The position numbers were made by a program, and so were the translations under genes. A model generated the notes under the pieces. That model made no database searches. It saw nothing but the letters and a program-made list of their open reading frames with translations, and was not told the origin of the DNA. A stretch of 64,000 nt of DNA from Leptobrachium leishanense (lineage: Eukaryota > Chordata > Amphibia > Anura > Megophryidae): contig CM019069.1 in assembly GCA_009667805.1 (NCBI GenBank), forward strand, positions 91,175,204-91,239,203, read 5' to 3'. Positions 22,322 through 33,259 of the stretch are shown here, piece by piece (position 1 is the first letter of the stretch; every line of letters starts with the position of its first letter).

Positions 22322-23334
22322 ACCAGAGTGGAAGGTTATCACCAATGAGACCAATCCATTGAGGCTAAAGCTGACAAAGACCACAGTCTCGAGCACCTAA
22401 AGGACTCAACAAGTGGGTGTTTTGAAGGACACAATAATGCCTGACTACCCACCAACGATGGAACAAAGGGATCCCCTGGGGGATGCCCCAAGGGCTATTT
22501 TTAGGGGCCCTGCCCCGACCCTTGATCAACCAGAGATGACTTTTACTTTTGAAATTCCAGGGGGAGGGATTGGGTTTATGTGACTGTGAAAAGAATTGCC
22601 CAGGGAATTTTGACATTTGGGGCATTCCTGGTACTGATACTGTAACTTGCTAATCTGATCTATGGACTATCCCATGGAGCATGTCCCAGGTGCCCAAGTA
22701 CAACCAAGGGAGTAGACACCTCCCATGACTGGAATGATATGCATTCGGCGATGGAGAACCATACTATGCGTAGACAAAGGCGAGATGTGGAATCGGAAAT
22801 TACGCCAAGAGGACATCTACTTGTAAAGTTTGAATATGCGAATGCAAAGAAGTCTGGACAGACTGCGTGTTGGGTGTGCAGCAGGTTACACCCAGAGACA
22901 ATTTATATTCCTTTTGCTTCAATTCCTATGAATTTAAGTACATTTGCATCAGAAACACATCACACCAGGTTCCTGACTACTACCAAGTAATCCAGGATTT
23001 CCAGGAGAAGGTAGTCCAGTTGCAGAACACAGCTAGACAAGTTGCTGCTGAAAGCTGGAGTCCACTTTGTGGGTTCGGAGCTATCGGAGACTGGTTTGGA
23101 TCAATCCTGGGATTTATATCACAGATTGGATCCATGATAATTATGGTGGTAGTGATCTTAGTGGTAGAGATACTCCTGTACCGCATAGGGCTGTGTCTAT
23201 GGCCACTATGCAAGAGAGCTCTTACACCTACACAAACACAAAAGATACCACTGATGATCCCACAAGACATGTTCCCAGCGAGGATGGGCCCCCTGAAGTA
23301 CGAGGTATTTGAGAATAGCAATAGTGGAGTGTAG
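22322..23334 (+). pseudogene. env remnant (SU CXXC piece and TM tail)
   Basis: After pol come broken env pieces. A short frame at 22458 (MEQRDPLGDAPRAIFRGPAP) may be an env start. A frame at 22739-22990 holds RRQRRD and a CWVC motif, the CXXC seen in gamma-type surface subunits. The frame ending at 23334 carries a TM end: a coiled-coil-like FQEKVVQLQNTARQVAAE, then GDWFGSILGFISQIGS, a membrane span of about 20 hydrophobic residues (IIMVVVILVVEILL) and a cytoplasmic tail. The fusion peptide, the immunosuppressive-type region and the CX6CC motif are not seen; most of the ectodomain is deleted. Non-functional. Confidence 0.75.
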
Positions 23335-23373
23335 TGGCTACAAGTCTCAGAAGGAGAATCTGAAACTTGAGCC

Positions 23374-23383
23374 AAGGGGGGAA
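23374..23383 (+). promoter_or_regulatory. Polypurine tract
   Basis: AAGGGGGGAA directly abuts the 3' LTR, the expected place and composition for the plus-strand primer. Confidence 0.9.
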
Positions 23384-24060
23384 TGTAAAGGACTCAGGTC
23401 AGTAGATGGCCGCCATCTTGAGCCAGGTGGCCATCTTGCTCAGAACATTGGTTCACTTGAATCTAAATAGTAGATATTAGCTGAAATTAGGATGTAGCTT
23501 ACATAGAATTTTAGGAATGTGTTAGACTAACAGTAAAGTGATTAAAACTAACGAGAATCCAGGCCGTAGCCGGCACACAGTGACAGGATGAAGAATAGAT
23601 ACATCAAGGTCAGAGAAGGAAGCAGTTGAACAAAGGGAAGTGTGAAACCAGACGAGGCCTTATCTAGAATATACAATAAACAAGCCCTAGGGAGGTGGGC
23701 ATAGGCAGGAACCAGAGAGAGTGGTAAATCCTCCATTGCCAGAATAACATGAAGTCTGCCAATTTATGACCAGTGTATGGAATGTCTTTGTATTCGATTA
23801 AGGGAGGTACAGACCCACGTGGGGTGGGATAGTGTCACCGGGAGGTGGGCTAATTGGGATGTACCTAACTATGTATTCGAGGTATAAAACCCCTTGTTTG
23901 AGTGTAATCTGGGCTCATCCTTTGCGATTGAATCCTGTTTGAGCATCTGTTGTGATGTCACAATAAAGTTTGCCTTTCCTGAAGAGACTCGTGTCCAACC
24001 AGTCATTGTCCGTGCCGGTCCGACTTTACTCCCGAGTGAACCAGGTGGATTCTGGTAACA
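23384..24060 (+). repeat. 3' LTR (677 bp)
   Basis: Starts TGTAAAGGACTCAGG and ends GGATTCTGGTAACA, then target duplication CTTA at 24061-24064. It carries the TATA box (23883-23889) and AATAAA (23962-23967). It is colinear with the 5' LTR throughout, apart from about 16 substitutions and a 2-bp length difference near 14063/23588. Confidence 0.95.
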
Positions 24061-24128
24061 CTTAGAGTTAAAAATCTTTTAAAAAGTCTTGAATGGGCTA
24101 AGAACTGTTGTAATCCTGAAAGGAGTAA

Positions 24129-24495
24129 GGCTGCTGGCACATGAGTTTACACGCACTGAGTACAGTGCGTCCGTAACGGACGCACAATTTGACAGGAGAT
24201 ATTGTGTTTAACAGACGAACAGTAACTTATTAAAGATGGCAGATGCTTCAGCTTGCAGGCCTTCACACTTGCTCAAATATTCACGCACACAGGAAGCAGC
24301 ACATAGTTCCTGCGTCTGCCTAGCTTTTTCACGTCCATGCCATTTTCGCGTCCGTGACAATACCCGAAGGCAGTGCCTAAACAAGTGCGCAGTTGTACTG
24401 TGCGGTGTTCTTCATTGACTCCATTAAAAACCTGCAACGGGCACCAAATTGCACGCACTAACGTACGCAAAATATCTGCTCGTGTGCCAGCAGCC
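24129..24495. mobile_element. Non-autonomous TIR element related to the GGCT..TCAGACGA family
   Basis: The ends GGCTGCTGGCACATGAG and CTCGTGTGCCAGCAGCC are inverted copies; flanks are TAA (24126-24128) and TTA (24496-24498). It is a divergent subfamily of the element at 691-1140: the same GGCT start and CpG-rich GCGTCCGTAACGGACGC interior. Confidence 0.65.
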
Positions 24496-24498
24496 TTA

Positions 24499-25364
24499 GA
24501 GTTGATGGAAGCTTCAAAAAGGTTAACATTTGGTATAATCTTTAAATGTTTAAACGTATAAGCTGTTGTTGAAGTCTATGAATGTGTTAACTGGAGTGCT
24601 ATCTTTCTGGTTTGTTGTGTGTATATATACTGTATATATATTTTAATGGAACGTTCCTAAAGTTGGTTCTTAAAGTAATCTTTAATAAATAAAGTCTTAT
24701 AAAAGACAAGTGTATTTTTAATCAAAATAGTTTACTTATTTTTTCCCTTCAAGACTCAATCCTATTTTCTCAGCAGTCATCAAGATACTCTTCTTTCTGC
24801 TACTTTTTTCCTTGTTCACAGCATGGGTTGGGTATTTTCATGCCTATCTTTGCAGGGGAGAGCATTAATATAACGTTACAGGGTAAAAAAAAACAAGAAG
24901 GCAGAAACCTAGGCATTAAAATACAATTGTTAAGCAGAAAACGTAAAAATGCAATTATTCGTCAATGCCGTCTCAGATTTCAAGAGAATAATGCCACAGT
25001 TTGTAGCAGAATATATGTAAAGTGCCTAAAGTACCACTGTATTGTATCGTTAGAATAATCTCTAACAATGAATAAGTTCTTTAGCAAACAGATTTACTGT
25101 AACTAGCCTTGTTTTTCTTACTGATTTTTGCAATATAATTAAATAAATAATAGATTCTGGATAATATTCCTCTACCCCCCCTAGTCGGATGGGATGATGG
25201 GATAATATTCCGCACCCTCTGCAGACAGCTTGCTATAAAGCAATTAACCCTGAGAACAGGTGGGCTGTATTATAATCCCTGCTCATCACATGGTCATAAG
25301 TCTTAACTAAATTGCAAAATGTCTCATCCCACAGTGTAGAGGGCAACCAGCGTGATCTGTTACT
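24499..25364. other. Non-coding, nothing recognised
   Basis: AT-rich DNA without a supported gene or complete repeat. The 24828-25058 frame has no known motif. Confidence 0.4.
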
Positions 25365-25366
25365 TA

Positions 25367-27007
25367 CAGTCAGGTCCATAAATATTGGGACATCAACACA
25401 ATTCTAACATCTTTGGCTCTATACACCACCACAATGGAGTTGGAATGAAACAAACACAATGTGCTTTAACTGCAGACTGTCAGCTTTAATTTGAGGGTAT
25501 GTACATCCAACTCAGGTGAACGGTGTAGGACTTACAGCAGTTTGCAGATGTGCCTCCCACTTGTTAAGGGACCAAAAGTAATGGGACAGGATAATAATCA
25601 TAAATCAAACTTTCCCTTCTTAATACTTGGTTGCAAATCCTTTGCAGTCAATCACAGCCTGAAGTCTGGAACGCATAGACATCAGCAGACGCTGGGTTTC
25701 ATCCCTGTTGATGCTCTGCCAGGCCTCTACTGCAACTGTCTTCAGTTCCTGCTTGTTCTTGGGGCATTTTCCCTTCAGTTTTGTCTTCAGCAAGTGAAAT
25801 GCATGCTCAATGGGATTCAGGTCAGGTGATTGACTTGGCCATTGCATAACATTCCACTTCTGTCCCTTCAAAAACTCTTTATTTGCTTTTGCTGTATGCT
25901 TTGAGTCATTGTCCATCTGCACTGTGATGTGCCGTCCAATGAGTTCTGCAGCATTTGGCTGAATGTGAGCAGATAATATTGCCCAAAACACTTCAGAATT
26001 CATCCTGCTGCTTTTGTCAGCAGTCACATCATCAATAAATACAAGAGAACCAGTTCCACTGGCAGCCATACATGCCCACGTCATGACACTACCACCACCA
26101 TGCTTCACTGTAGAGGTGGTATGCTTAGGATCATGAGCAGTTCCTTTCCTTCTTCATATTCTTCTCTTCACATCACTCTGGTAAAAGTTGATCTTGGTCT
26201 CATCTGTCCATAGGATCTTGTTCCAGAACTGTGAAGGCTTTGTTAGGTGTTGTTTGACAAACTCTAATCTGGCCTTCCTGTTTTTGAGGCTCACCAATGG
26301 TTTACATCTTGTGGTGAACCCTCTGTATTCACTCTGGTGAAGTCTTGTCTTGATTGTTGGCTTTTTACACACATACACCTACCTCCTGGAGAGTGTTCTT
26401 GATCTGGCCAACTGTTGTGAAGGGTGTTTTCTTCACCAGGGAAAGAATTCTTCGGTCATCCACCACAGTTGTTTTCCGTGGTCTCCCGGGTCTTTTGGTG
26501 TTGCTGAGCTCACTGGTGCGTTCCTTCTTTTTGAGAATGTTCCAAACAGTTGTTTTGGCCACACCTAATGTTCTTGCTATCTCTGCCTAATCTTTCTTCA
26601 GCCTAATGATGGCTTGCTTCACTGATAGTGACAGCTATTTGGATCTCATCTTGAGAGTTGACAGCAACAGATTCCAAATGCAAATAGCACACTTGAAATG
26701 AACTCTGGGCCTTTTATCTGCACATTATAATTGGGGTAATGAGGGAATATCGCACACCTGGCCATGGAACAGCTGAGAAGCCAAATGTCCCATTACTTTT
26801 GATCCCTTAACAAGTGGGAGGCACATCTGCAAACTGCTGTAAGTCCTACACCGTTCACCTGAGTTGGATGTACATGCCCTCAAATTAAAGCTGACAGTCT
26901 GCAGTTGAAGCACATTGTGTTTGTTTCATTCCAACTCCATTGTGGTGGTGTATAGCGCCAAAGATGTTAGAATTGTGTCGATGTCCCAATATTTCTGGAC
27001 CTGACTG
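25367..27007 (-). mobile_element. Tc1-like transposon, second family, minus copy
   Basis: The ends CAGTCAGGTCCATAAATATT and AATATTTCTGGACCTGACTG are inverted copies, flanked by TA (25365-25366, 27008-27009). Length 1641 bp. Long terminal repeats of more than 200 bp are visible (the ACACCACCACAATGGAGTT and ACTTACAGCAGTTTGCAG words recur inverted at the other end). A second copy of the family lies at 37426-39071 in the opposite orientation. Confidence 0.93.
25620..26649 (-). pseudogene. Tc1 transposase (broken)
   Basis: The start codon is at 26649-26647. The first 40 codons contain two stops (after MRSK and after RLKKD). Three frames then carry the protein: MAKTTVWNILKKKERT with a GRPRK motif (26562-26365); the first catalytic Asp in WTDETK (26378-26154); and VKHGGGS-type sequence, QMDNDSKHTAK and [11 protein letters not shown] with the second Asp and the Glu (26108-25620). 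All three DDE residues survive, but frameshifts near 26370 and 26130 and the early stops make it inactive. Confidence 0.88.
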
Positions 27008-27129
27008 TATATCGCCGAAATCTAAGTGAGACTGTGAATAAATACTCCATAGTCATCTTTCGTGATCCATTCTATGGACTCCAGGAACTGATACTTTTAT
27101 TTTTCTGCCGCCCCCACACTTCTGGGGCC

Positions 27130-27276
27130 AGGCGTTTTTAAAAAAAAAATTATTCATCCGTTTATTCTCATTTGCAGCAAAAAGTCTTTTTATTAATTTT
27201 TTAGGCATTTTTCTGGATTTTTTAGGGAAATTATAGGCGTTTTTTTAAATTCTGTAATATACCTTTTTATTATTTA
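27130..27276. mobile_element. Left part of a MITE split by the Helitron (copy F)
   Basis: TGCAGCAAAAAGTCTTTTTATTAATTTTTTAGGC and following resemble the middle of Harbinger-like copies A and C (GTAAAGAGTCTC..ATTTTTTAGG). The sequence resumes beyond the Helitron at 32648. Its own left terminus is not clear. Confidence 0.45.
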
Positions 27277-27286
27277 CTAGGTGGAA

Positions 27287-27304
27287 AGCCTGCCCAGAGG
27301 GCAG
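27287..27304 (-). terminator. Helitron 3' hairpin
   Basis: CTGCCC..GGGCAG with a 3-nt loop (27290-27304), about 10 nt before the terminal CTAG at 27277-27280. This is the subterminal palindrome that marks the replication end in Helitrons. Confidence 0.88.
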
Positions 27305-27386
27305 TCTGTTGATAAGTGTGGTGCGCATGAATGTTGGTGGAAAGGAAAACACAGCAGCGTCAAGAAAAGTTAAATATTTTTAGTAA

Positions 27387-28990
27387 CTATTTTGAATAAA
27401 TTTCTTTGAATACAACATTTTTAGTGAAGCATGTATCAGTCCCTGGTAATAAGTAGCCTTGTTCACGTCCATCGATGACTTTGATTTTAACATCCACAGA
27501 GCTCTTGACTCGAGAGAATGCAACATATAGTTGTCCATGGCTGAAGACGGGTTCTGGTAAATAGATGCCAACTCTGTCAAAGGTTTGTCCTTGGGATTTG
27601 TTAATAGTCATTGCAAATGCCAATTTAACAGGAAATTGTCTCCTTCGTAAAACAAATGGCAGTTCGGTGTTACTTGGGGCTAAATCAATTCTAGGAATGA
27701 AAACGTTTTTACGTTCTGAGGTAGGTGTCAATACTTGAGCAATGAGCAAATTTTGTCGCATAGCTGTCACAATCAGTCTTGTTCCATTACACAGGCCTCT
27801 CTTTGTATTCAGGTTACGCAGGAGCATAATAATACAGCCAATTTTGAGTTTCAGTTTATGAACTGGCATCCCAGAAGGAGCCAATTCATTTAAGAACTCA
27901 ATGGGGTAATTATCCTTGTCTTCCTGGGATTCATCATCAATAGAATCAGTGCTTAAATAAGAGTAGCTCTCACCTTCTAACAAACTAAGCACTTCTTCAT
28001 TGATGTTGTCCACATCACAATTTTTGGGGCATAAAATTGCAGTTTTCTCAAATGTTGAAATATCATCGGTGTAAATGGTCACCATAAATTTCCTTGACAA
28101 TGGAGTTTTTGCAGATCATTTTAGGTGGTATCTGAAATCTATCTTGATGGAAGCCATGTTCGTTTGTGAGTTTTCCATCGCCAAGTTTTATTAGCCAAGA
28201 GCTGAACTCTGGATCCACAGATCTTACATTTGTTTGCAGCTTTATGATCTTAAATTTATCCCATAGTGTATTGAATTTAATGCTGGATTCAATGATTGCT
28301 GATTGACTGCCATGTGCCACAACAGGTAGAGTTTGTCGGAAATCGCCTCCGAGGATAATTGTTTTACCGCCAAAAGGTTTGTTGTTTTTCATGAGCTCTT
28401 GCAGTAGTTTGTCAACGCATCTGAGAGCATCACTTGGAGCCATGGTTGATTCATCCCAAATTATAATTTTTGTTTTTCTAAGGATTGTGGCATCATTAGA
28501 TGTTTGCCTCATGGAAGATGTTGAAGTGTCCAACAAAGGAACAGGCAGTTTAAATTGTGAGTGATATGTGCCTCCACCCTCTAGCAAATTAGCAGCAATT
28601 CCAGTAGAAGCAACAGCTAATGCTACCTCTTTGTTTCCTCTAAATGAATGCAATAAAGTTTGGTATAGGTATGTTTTGCCACTACCTCCAGGACCATCGA
28701 GAAAGTATCGTTTTGGGTGGCAGAAAGAATGTCTTCAAAAGTTTCTCTTTGTAGATCATTTAAAGCCGCCTGCATTTGTACTCCTATGTGACTTTGAAGA
28801 ACTGCATCATAGATGTCTGTTGTTTTGACGGTTGAATAGTCGGTAGGTGTTGGTAAACCGAAATCCTGACATTTTTTCCCGTTAACAATTAAAATGTCTT
28901 GAATGTCTAATAGTGCATTATTGAGACATGGTTGGCAGTCTGGTGTGTGGCCAGGGTGTCTTGATAAGTCTTCAATGAGTTGTTGTTTAT
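27387..28990 (-). pseudogene. Helitron Pif1-like helicase (frameshifted)
   Basis: SF1 helicase motifs in order on the minus strand: Walker A GPGGSGKT (28695-28672, intact), motif Ia ASTGIAA, motif II IIIWDES, motif III GGDFRQTLPVV, then a frame change near 28090 and, in 28100-27387, the C-terminal motifs AMTINKSQGQTFD and QLYVAFSRV. These are the Pif1/RecD-like signatures used by the RepHel protein to unwind the strand being transposed. The upstream linking part (CQDFGLPTPT, 28850-28880) is present but in a different frame. Each segment is well preserved, so decay is recent to moderate. Confidence 0.9.
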
Positions 28991-29007
28991 ATTTTTCAAA
29001 CAGTTGT

Positions 29008-31149
29008 TTAGCATTTGGTGGAGATGCAAGGGCACAAATGTTGGCAAAAAAGCTCTCGAAGCAGTTGAGGCATCATCTCACTTGAAGCTTCGTGAAGAGT
29101 CAAGTCCCATAATTCATCCTGAAAAAGACCGAGTCTTTGAGCAGCTTCTTTGAATGTTGGAAATTGCACACCACCAACTGTTCGGATATGTTCAAATGAG
29201 GTGGCTCCTTTAACATGGAGTAAATCCACATCTGAATTTATGTTAACAGAGTACATTCGCCCAATAGTCTTATTTTCTCGATGTCTCAATCTTCTTTCCC
29301 ATGTGGTATTTTTCTGTTGAAATACAAAATGTTGTGGAATATCAGTATACAGGAATTCGCTGGCAGCCACATCTACTCTGTTTAAGGTAAACCAAGCTGT
29401 CAATGTTGTGTCTCTTGATTGGGTTCTTTCTATAGCGTTCCTGATGTTATCTTCATTAAAGTATACCGACTGTTCGCCAGGAAGATGGATTTGTATGCGC
29501 ACGATGGTATGTGTTTGATGGTGCATTTTGAAACCAAGAAGGCGCCATGCTGCTTCTGGAGCTGTCACATATCCATGAAGGAGGTGATCTCGTCATGATG
29601 GAGCGTTGCATGTTCTTTGATGGCAATATTTGCACAGTCATGTCCTTTATAGATGTATTTGAATAAGTACTTTCCACTTTTTATAGAAGCGCAGCTCTCA
29701 ACGTTTATATGGCAGTTGTATTTTAAAGCTAATAATGAGTTGTATGGCACAACCCAAGAGTTAATGATTTTTTTTCCATTTACTTCAATTGAAGCAGCTG
29801 TTTGTTCTCCGGTACAGTGGATAGCCGTCCATGTTTGGCAAAGTTTGGTCTTGGTATGGTTTTGGGAAGTTTTTTGAGCAAACACCATCAGCCATGCATG
29901 GCGAATTAATATTCTGAGGCCCACATGGTCCATGTATCATGTGTTTGATGACTATTGCATGTAATCGGGGTTGTGCATGAATGTCGGATTTCTGCTGAAA
30001 TGAACCTATCAATAGCATCAGCATCTTTAAGCTTATCTTGAGGTGATAATATGAGTAAAATATGTGCATGAGGTAATCCACGTTTTTGAAACTCTATTAC
30101 ATGAATTTTAGCAACAGGTTTACCTAACATATGTTTGTTTGTGATGTCGTGTAGTAGTTCTTTTAGCTTTAAGTTGAAAACTTTGGCAACCAAATCAGGG
30201 CGGTATTCCGTGCGATCTTGTACTATCGCCATGGTGACAGTTGGTGGTATAGTGCCATTTTGTATACCTCCTGTAAGGATTATTGTTCTACCTCATATAA
30301 CATTTTGCAGGCTTCTGCAAATGGATTGTTTTTATCCATAAAAGAGCTTTACTCTGTCATGAGCTCAGGGTTGCATTTTGAATTTTCATTAATCATGAGG
30401 CGTTGTTTAGCGGCCTCATCGGGATCAAGAATATATAGTTGTGCAAACTTTCGGTTATCCTCATTGTGCGGATGAAGAGATGCAGTTTGGTGGTAAATCT
30501 GGCCATTAATTCTAAAACAGTAAGGTCCATAACTAGGAGGAGGAGTAATGTTTGCCCCCATGGAAGAAAATGCTAATGAACTGTTGATAGATCGAATGTT
30601 TTGTTTGAAATTTTTTGAATGCTTATGAGTGCCTGTCATTAGACTTTCTATCAAAGGAGCAACTTTAATGGGCTCCATGTATACTTTTCCTTTGTTGCAG
30701 CATTGAGTGAATAGTCTGTCGGATGGCTGGTGTGTATTAAAATGCAGTGCATTGAAGTTGGTGCACAGAACATCGAGTTTTCCACAATGTTGTTGAACTG
30801 AATCACCCTGTTCATTGTTAATGATTTTATAAATTTTTGTTTGTGCACGTCGTACTTTGTGTGCCGATGTGTTTTTGATTCTTTCTTGACATCGTGCTCT
30901 TTCCTTTCTTTTCTGTTGTTTTTTTTTATTTCTGAAATTTTGTTGTTGCTCGTTCGGGATGTCATTAGTGTTAGATTCTGTGTGAGTTTCTCTCCTTTTA
31001 GCGACAGATTGTAGTTGTAAATTCATCATTCTTTTGGGTGGCATTTGTTTTTTTAAACCAAAAATTTTTTTTGTGTGTATGTGAATTTTTCTTGGTTTTA
31101 TACTTAAAGGGTTAAGTGGTTTGTGGGGTCTTTGCAGGGGGGGGGGCAC
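29008..31149 (-). pseudogene. Helitron Rep (HUH endonuclease) region, frameshifted
   Basis: Four minus-strand frames cover the N-terminal half of RepHel. 31149-30349 is the helitron-specific N-terminal region with basic stretches. 30232-29906 has the HUH motif in FQKRGLPHAHILL (His-Ala-His at about 30070-30062). 29933-29565 has the two-tyrosine motif in KYLFKYIYKGHD (about 29669-29655), the nucleophiles that cut and join DNA. 29568-29008 is the conserved stretch before the helicase. Frame changes near 30340, 29920 and 29570 break the protein. Catalytic residues themselves survive. Confidence 0.88.
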
Positions 31150-31990
31150 TGCTTTTTTGTTCGGACCTCCGAGGTGTTTTTTTTTTAAATTTTCGTTGTG
31201 TTAGTTAGTAGCTGTTTTTTTATTTTTTGTTTCTTGTTAGTAGGTGCTCAGTGGTGAGGGGGCACTGGTTTTGTGTATGCCCTCTGAGCTCTTGTTTAGG
31301 TGCTTTGGGGGCTCTTTGGAGGTTGGCACCGGTTTTGTTAGGTCCTCAGTTTTTTTTTCTTCGTTGTGTTAGTGTGTTTGTGATGTTTTTTATAAAATTC
31401 TTTGTTTTTTTTCTTGGTGGTTGCTTTGTTAGGTCCTCTTTTTATTTTTTCGTTCTGTTAGTGTGGCTGTGAGGTTTTTTAAAAGAATTTCTTTGGGTTT
31501 TTTTAAATATTTTTTTCTTGGTTGTTGTTTTGTTAGGTTCTATTTTTTTTTTGTTCTGTTAGTGCGGCTGTGAGGTTTTTTAAAACAATTTATTTGGTGT
31601 TTTTTTTTTCTTGGTTGCTCGATTGGTGTGGGGGCACTGGTTGTTTGTATGCCCTCTTGTTTAAGTGTTTTGGAGGCTCTTTGGAGGGGGCACCGTTTTT
31701 GGTAGGTCCTCAGTTTTTTTTTTTGTTGTGTTAGTGTGGCTGAGGGTTTTTTTATTTTTATTGGTGTTGCTCAGTGGTGTGGGGGGTTGTTGGGGGGGCA
31801 CTGGTTTAGGTGTTTTGTATGCCCCCTGAGTGCTGTTTTTTTGGAGTTGGCCAGATATTTTTGGGGGGTGGATGCACAATTTTTTTTTTCTGGCCTGGTG
31901 CAGTTCGGTTAAATGTGTGCAATTATGGCCAAGATGTAGGGGCCATTTGTGAGGGGTGCTCGGGGCGTTTTTTTTGTTTTTCCTTTTCTT
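31150..31990 (-). repeat. T/G-rich degenerate repeats in the Helitron leader
   Basis: Imperfect recurring blocks on the + strand (GGGGGCACTGGTT, TAGGTCCTC, TTGTGTTAGTGTGGCTG) about 100-200 bp apart, giving A/C-rich sequence on the coding strand. No gene; open frames are low-complexity. Confidence 0.55.
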
Positions 31991-32029
31991 TGTGTGGTGG
32001 TGTAAATTGGACTGGGGGCTCTGTGTGCC

Positions 32030-32335
32030 GTTTATTGTGCTCTGCTCTGTGCTCTTGTGCTCTGCTCTGTGCCGTTTATTGTGCTCTGCTCTGTGCTCTT
32101 GTGCTTTGCTCGGTGCTCTTGTGCTCTGCTCTGTGCTCTGCTTGGTGCCGTTTATTGTGCTCTGCTCTGTGCTCTGCTCTGTGCTCTGCTCGGTGCTCTT
32201 GTGCTCTGCGCTCTACTCTTGTGCTCTGCTTTGTGCTCTGCTCTTGTGCTCTGCTCTGTGCTCTGCTCTTGTGCTCTGCTTGGTGCTCTTGTGCTCTGCT
32301 TTGTGCCGTTTATTGTGCTCTGCTCTGTGCCCTCC
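32030..32335. repeat. CTCTG-rich simple repeat in the Helitron
   Basis: Dozens of interspersed GTGCTCTGCTC and GTGCTCTTGTG units, with GTGCCGTTTATTGTGC recurring about every 50-150 bp. The Cys/Leu-rich open frames across it are artefacts of the repeat. Confidence 0.85.
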
Positions 32336-32600
32336 CCTCTTCCGCGCGCATCCAACGGCCCAAGCATGCGGTGGGCGTGCTGCGGCGGGTGGCTGCATGC
32401 GCACTCGGCCGGGCGCACATCCAACCTCCGCAACACACTTTGGTGGTCCTGCGGCGGGAGGCACGCGCGCACCCGGCTGCGCGCGCATCCAACCTCCGTA
32501 AGACTCTTTGGGCGTGCTGCGGCGGGTGGCGCGCACACACCCGGCTGCGCGCGCATCCAACCTCCAAAGCACCCTGTGGGCGTGCCGCACATGCGCAGAG
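32336..32600. repeat. CpG-rich ~65-bp tandem repeat near the Helitron 5' end
   Basis: Four degenerate copies of a unit containing GCGCGCATCCAACCTCC, then GGGCGTGCTGCGGCGGGTGGC, before the next unit. It is far more GC- and CpG-rich than anything else nearby, which is notable in a heavily AT-rich window. It may be a promoter or subterminal signal region; inference only. Confidence 0.75.
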
Positions 32601-32647
32601 GAGGCTTGGCGACGGACACGCCAAGCCTTACTCTTTTATAGTATAGA

Positions 32648-32827
32648 TAGGACCTTTTCTATTATTTCCGTGCTTTTTTATTGTTTTAAACACCTTTTTA
32701 AAAAATTGCTTTTTTTATTTCTCTTTTACTCCCAGCTCAGCGGTATTCGGCAGATCCCTGCGGCAAACTTCAGGGACCCTGCGGTGAATGCTGAAGTTCG
32801 CTGAAATTTCGGTTTCTGAATAACCCT
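32648..32827. mobile_element. Right part of the MITE split by the Helitron (copy F)
   Basis: It ends TTTCTGAATAACCCTTCTAG, matching the GAATAACCC terminus of the Harbinger-like family, and holds CAGGGACCCTGCGGTGAATG, akin to the CAGGGTCCCC region of copies A and D. With 27130-27276 it makes one element interrupted by the Helitron. Confidence 0.6.
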
Positions 32828-32974
32828 TCTAGTATACGTGTTTGGATCTGTTTCCAATCTACCTCTCCTTTTTTTCATGCTACTTTTAATGTAGTGCCTC
32901 CGTCAAGCAGGGACTTAAAGATGGCCACCGGCAGGCCCCCTCTGATGTCAAAGTGGTCAGGACTGCTCATCGTT

Positions 32975-33250
32975 GAGGTGGGGGCAATTATATCCATGTG
33001 TGAGCGGGGGGCAATTATATCCATGTGTGAGCTGGGGGCAATTATATCCATGTGTGAGCTGGTGGCAATTATATCCATGTGTGAGCTGGGGGCAATTATA
33101 TCCATGTGTGAGCTGGGGGCAATTATATCCATGTGTGAGCTGGGGGCAATTATATCCATGTGTGAGCTGGGGCAATATATATTCATGTGTGAGCTGGTGG
33201 CAATATATCCATGTGTGAGCTGGGGGCAATTATATCCATGTGTAAGCTGG
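32975..33250 (+). repeat. 27-bp minisatellite
   Basis: About ten tandem copies of GGCAATTATATCCATGTGTG(AGCTGGG), mostly identical with a few 1-2 base changes. Because 27 is a multiple of three it gives long repetitive frames on both strands (for example a nine-residue ELGAIISMC repeat); there is no other sign of coding. Confidence 0.92.
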
Positions 33251-33259
33251 GGGCTCTCT

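Larger units (their letters stand above)
27277..32647 (-). mobile_element. Helitron, end to end (5.37 kb)
   Basis: On the minus strand it starts TCTATACTATAAAAG (at 32647), a canonical vertebrate Helitron 5' end, and finishes CTAG (27280-27277) preceded by a GC hairpin. It lies exactly between A and T of the host, with no target duplication, as rolling-circle transposons do. It codes a decayed Rep/helicase. Proximal to the 5' end are a CpG-rich tandem region (32336-32600), a CTCTG-rich simple repeat (32030-32335) and T/G-rich degenerate repeats (31150-31990). Confidence 0.92.

Noticed and set aside
31810..32646. Long Cys/Leu-rich open frames (up to 278 codons) in several frames
   Set aside because: They are the translation of CTCTG simple repeats and CpG-rich tandem units; all frames are open because of the repeat, and no domain is present.
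32975..33250. CRISPR-like regular repeat
   Set aside because: Units are directly tandem with no unique spacers, and the window is vertebrate DNA.
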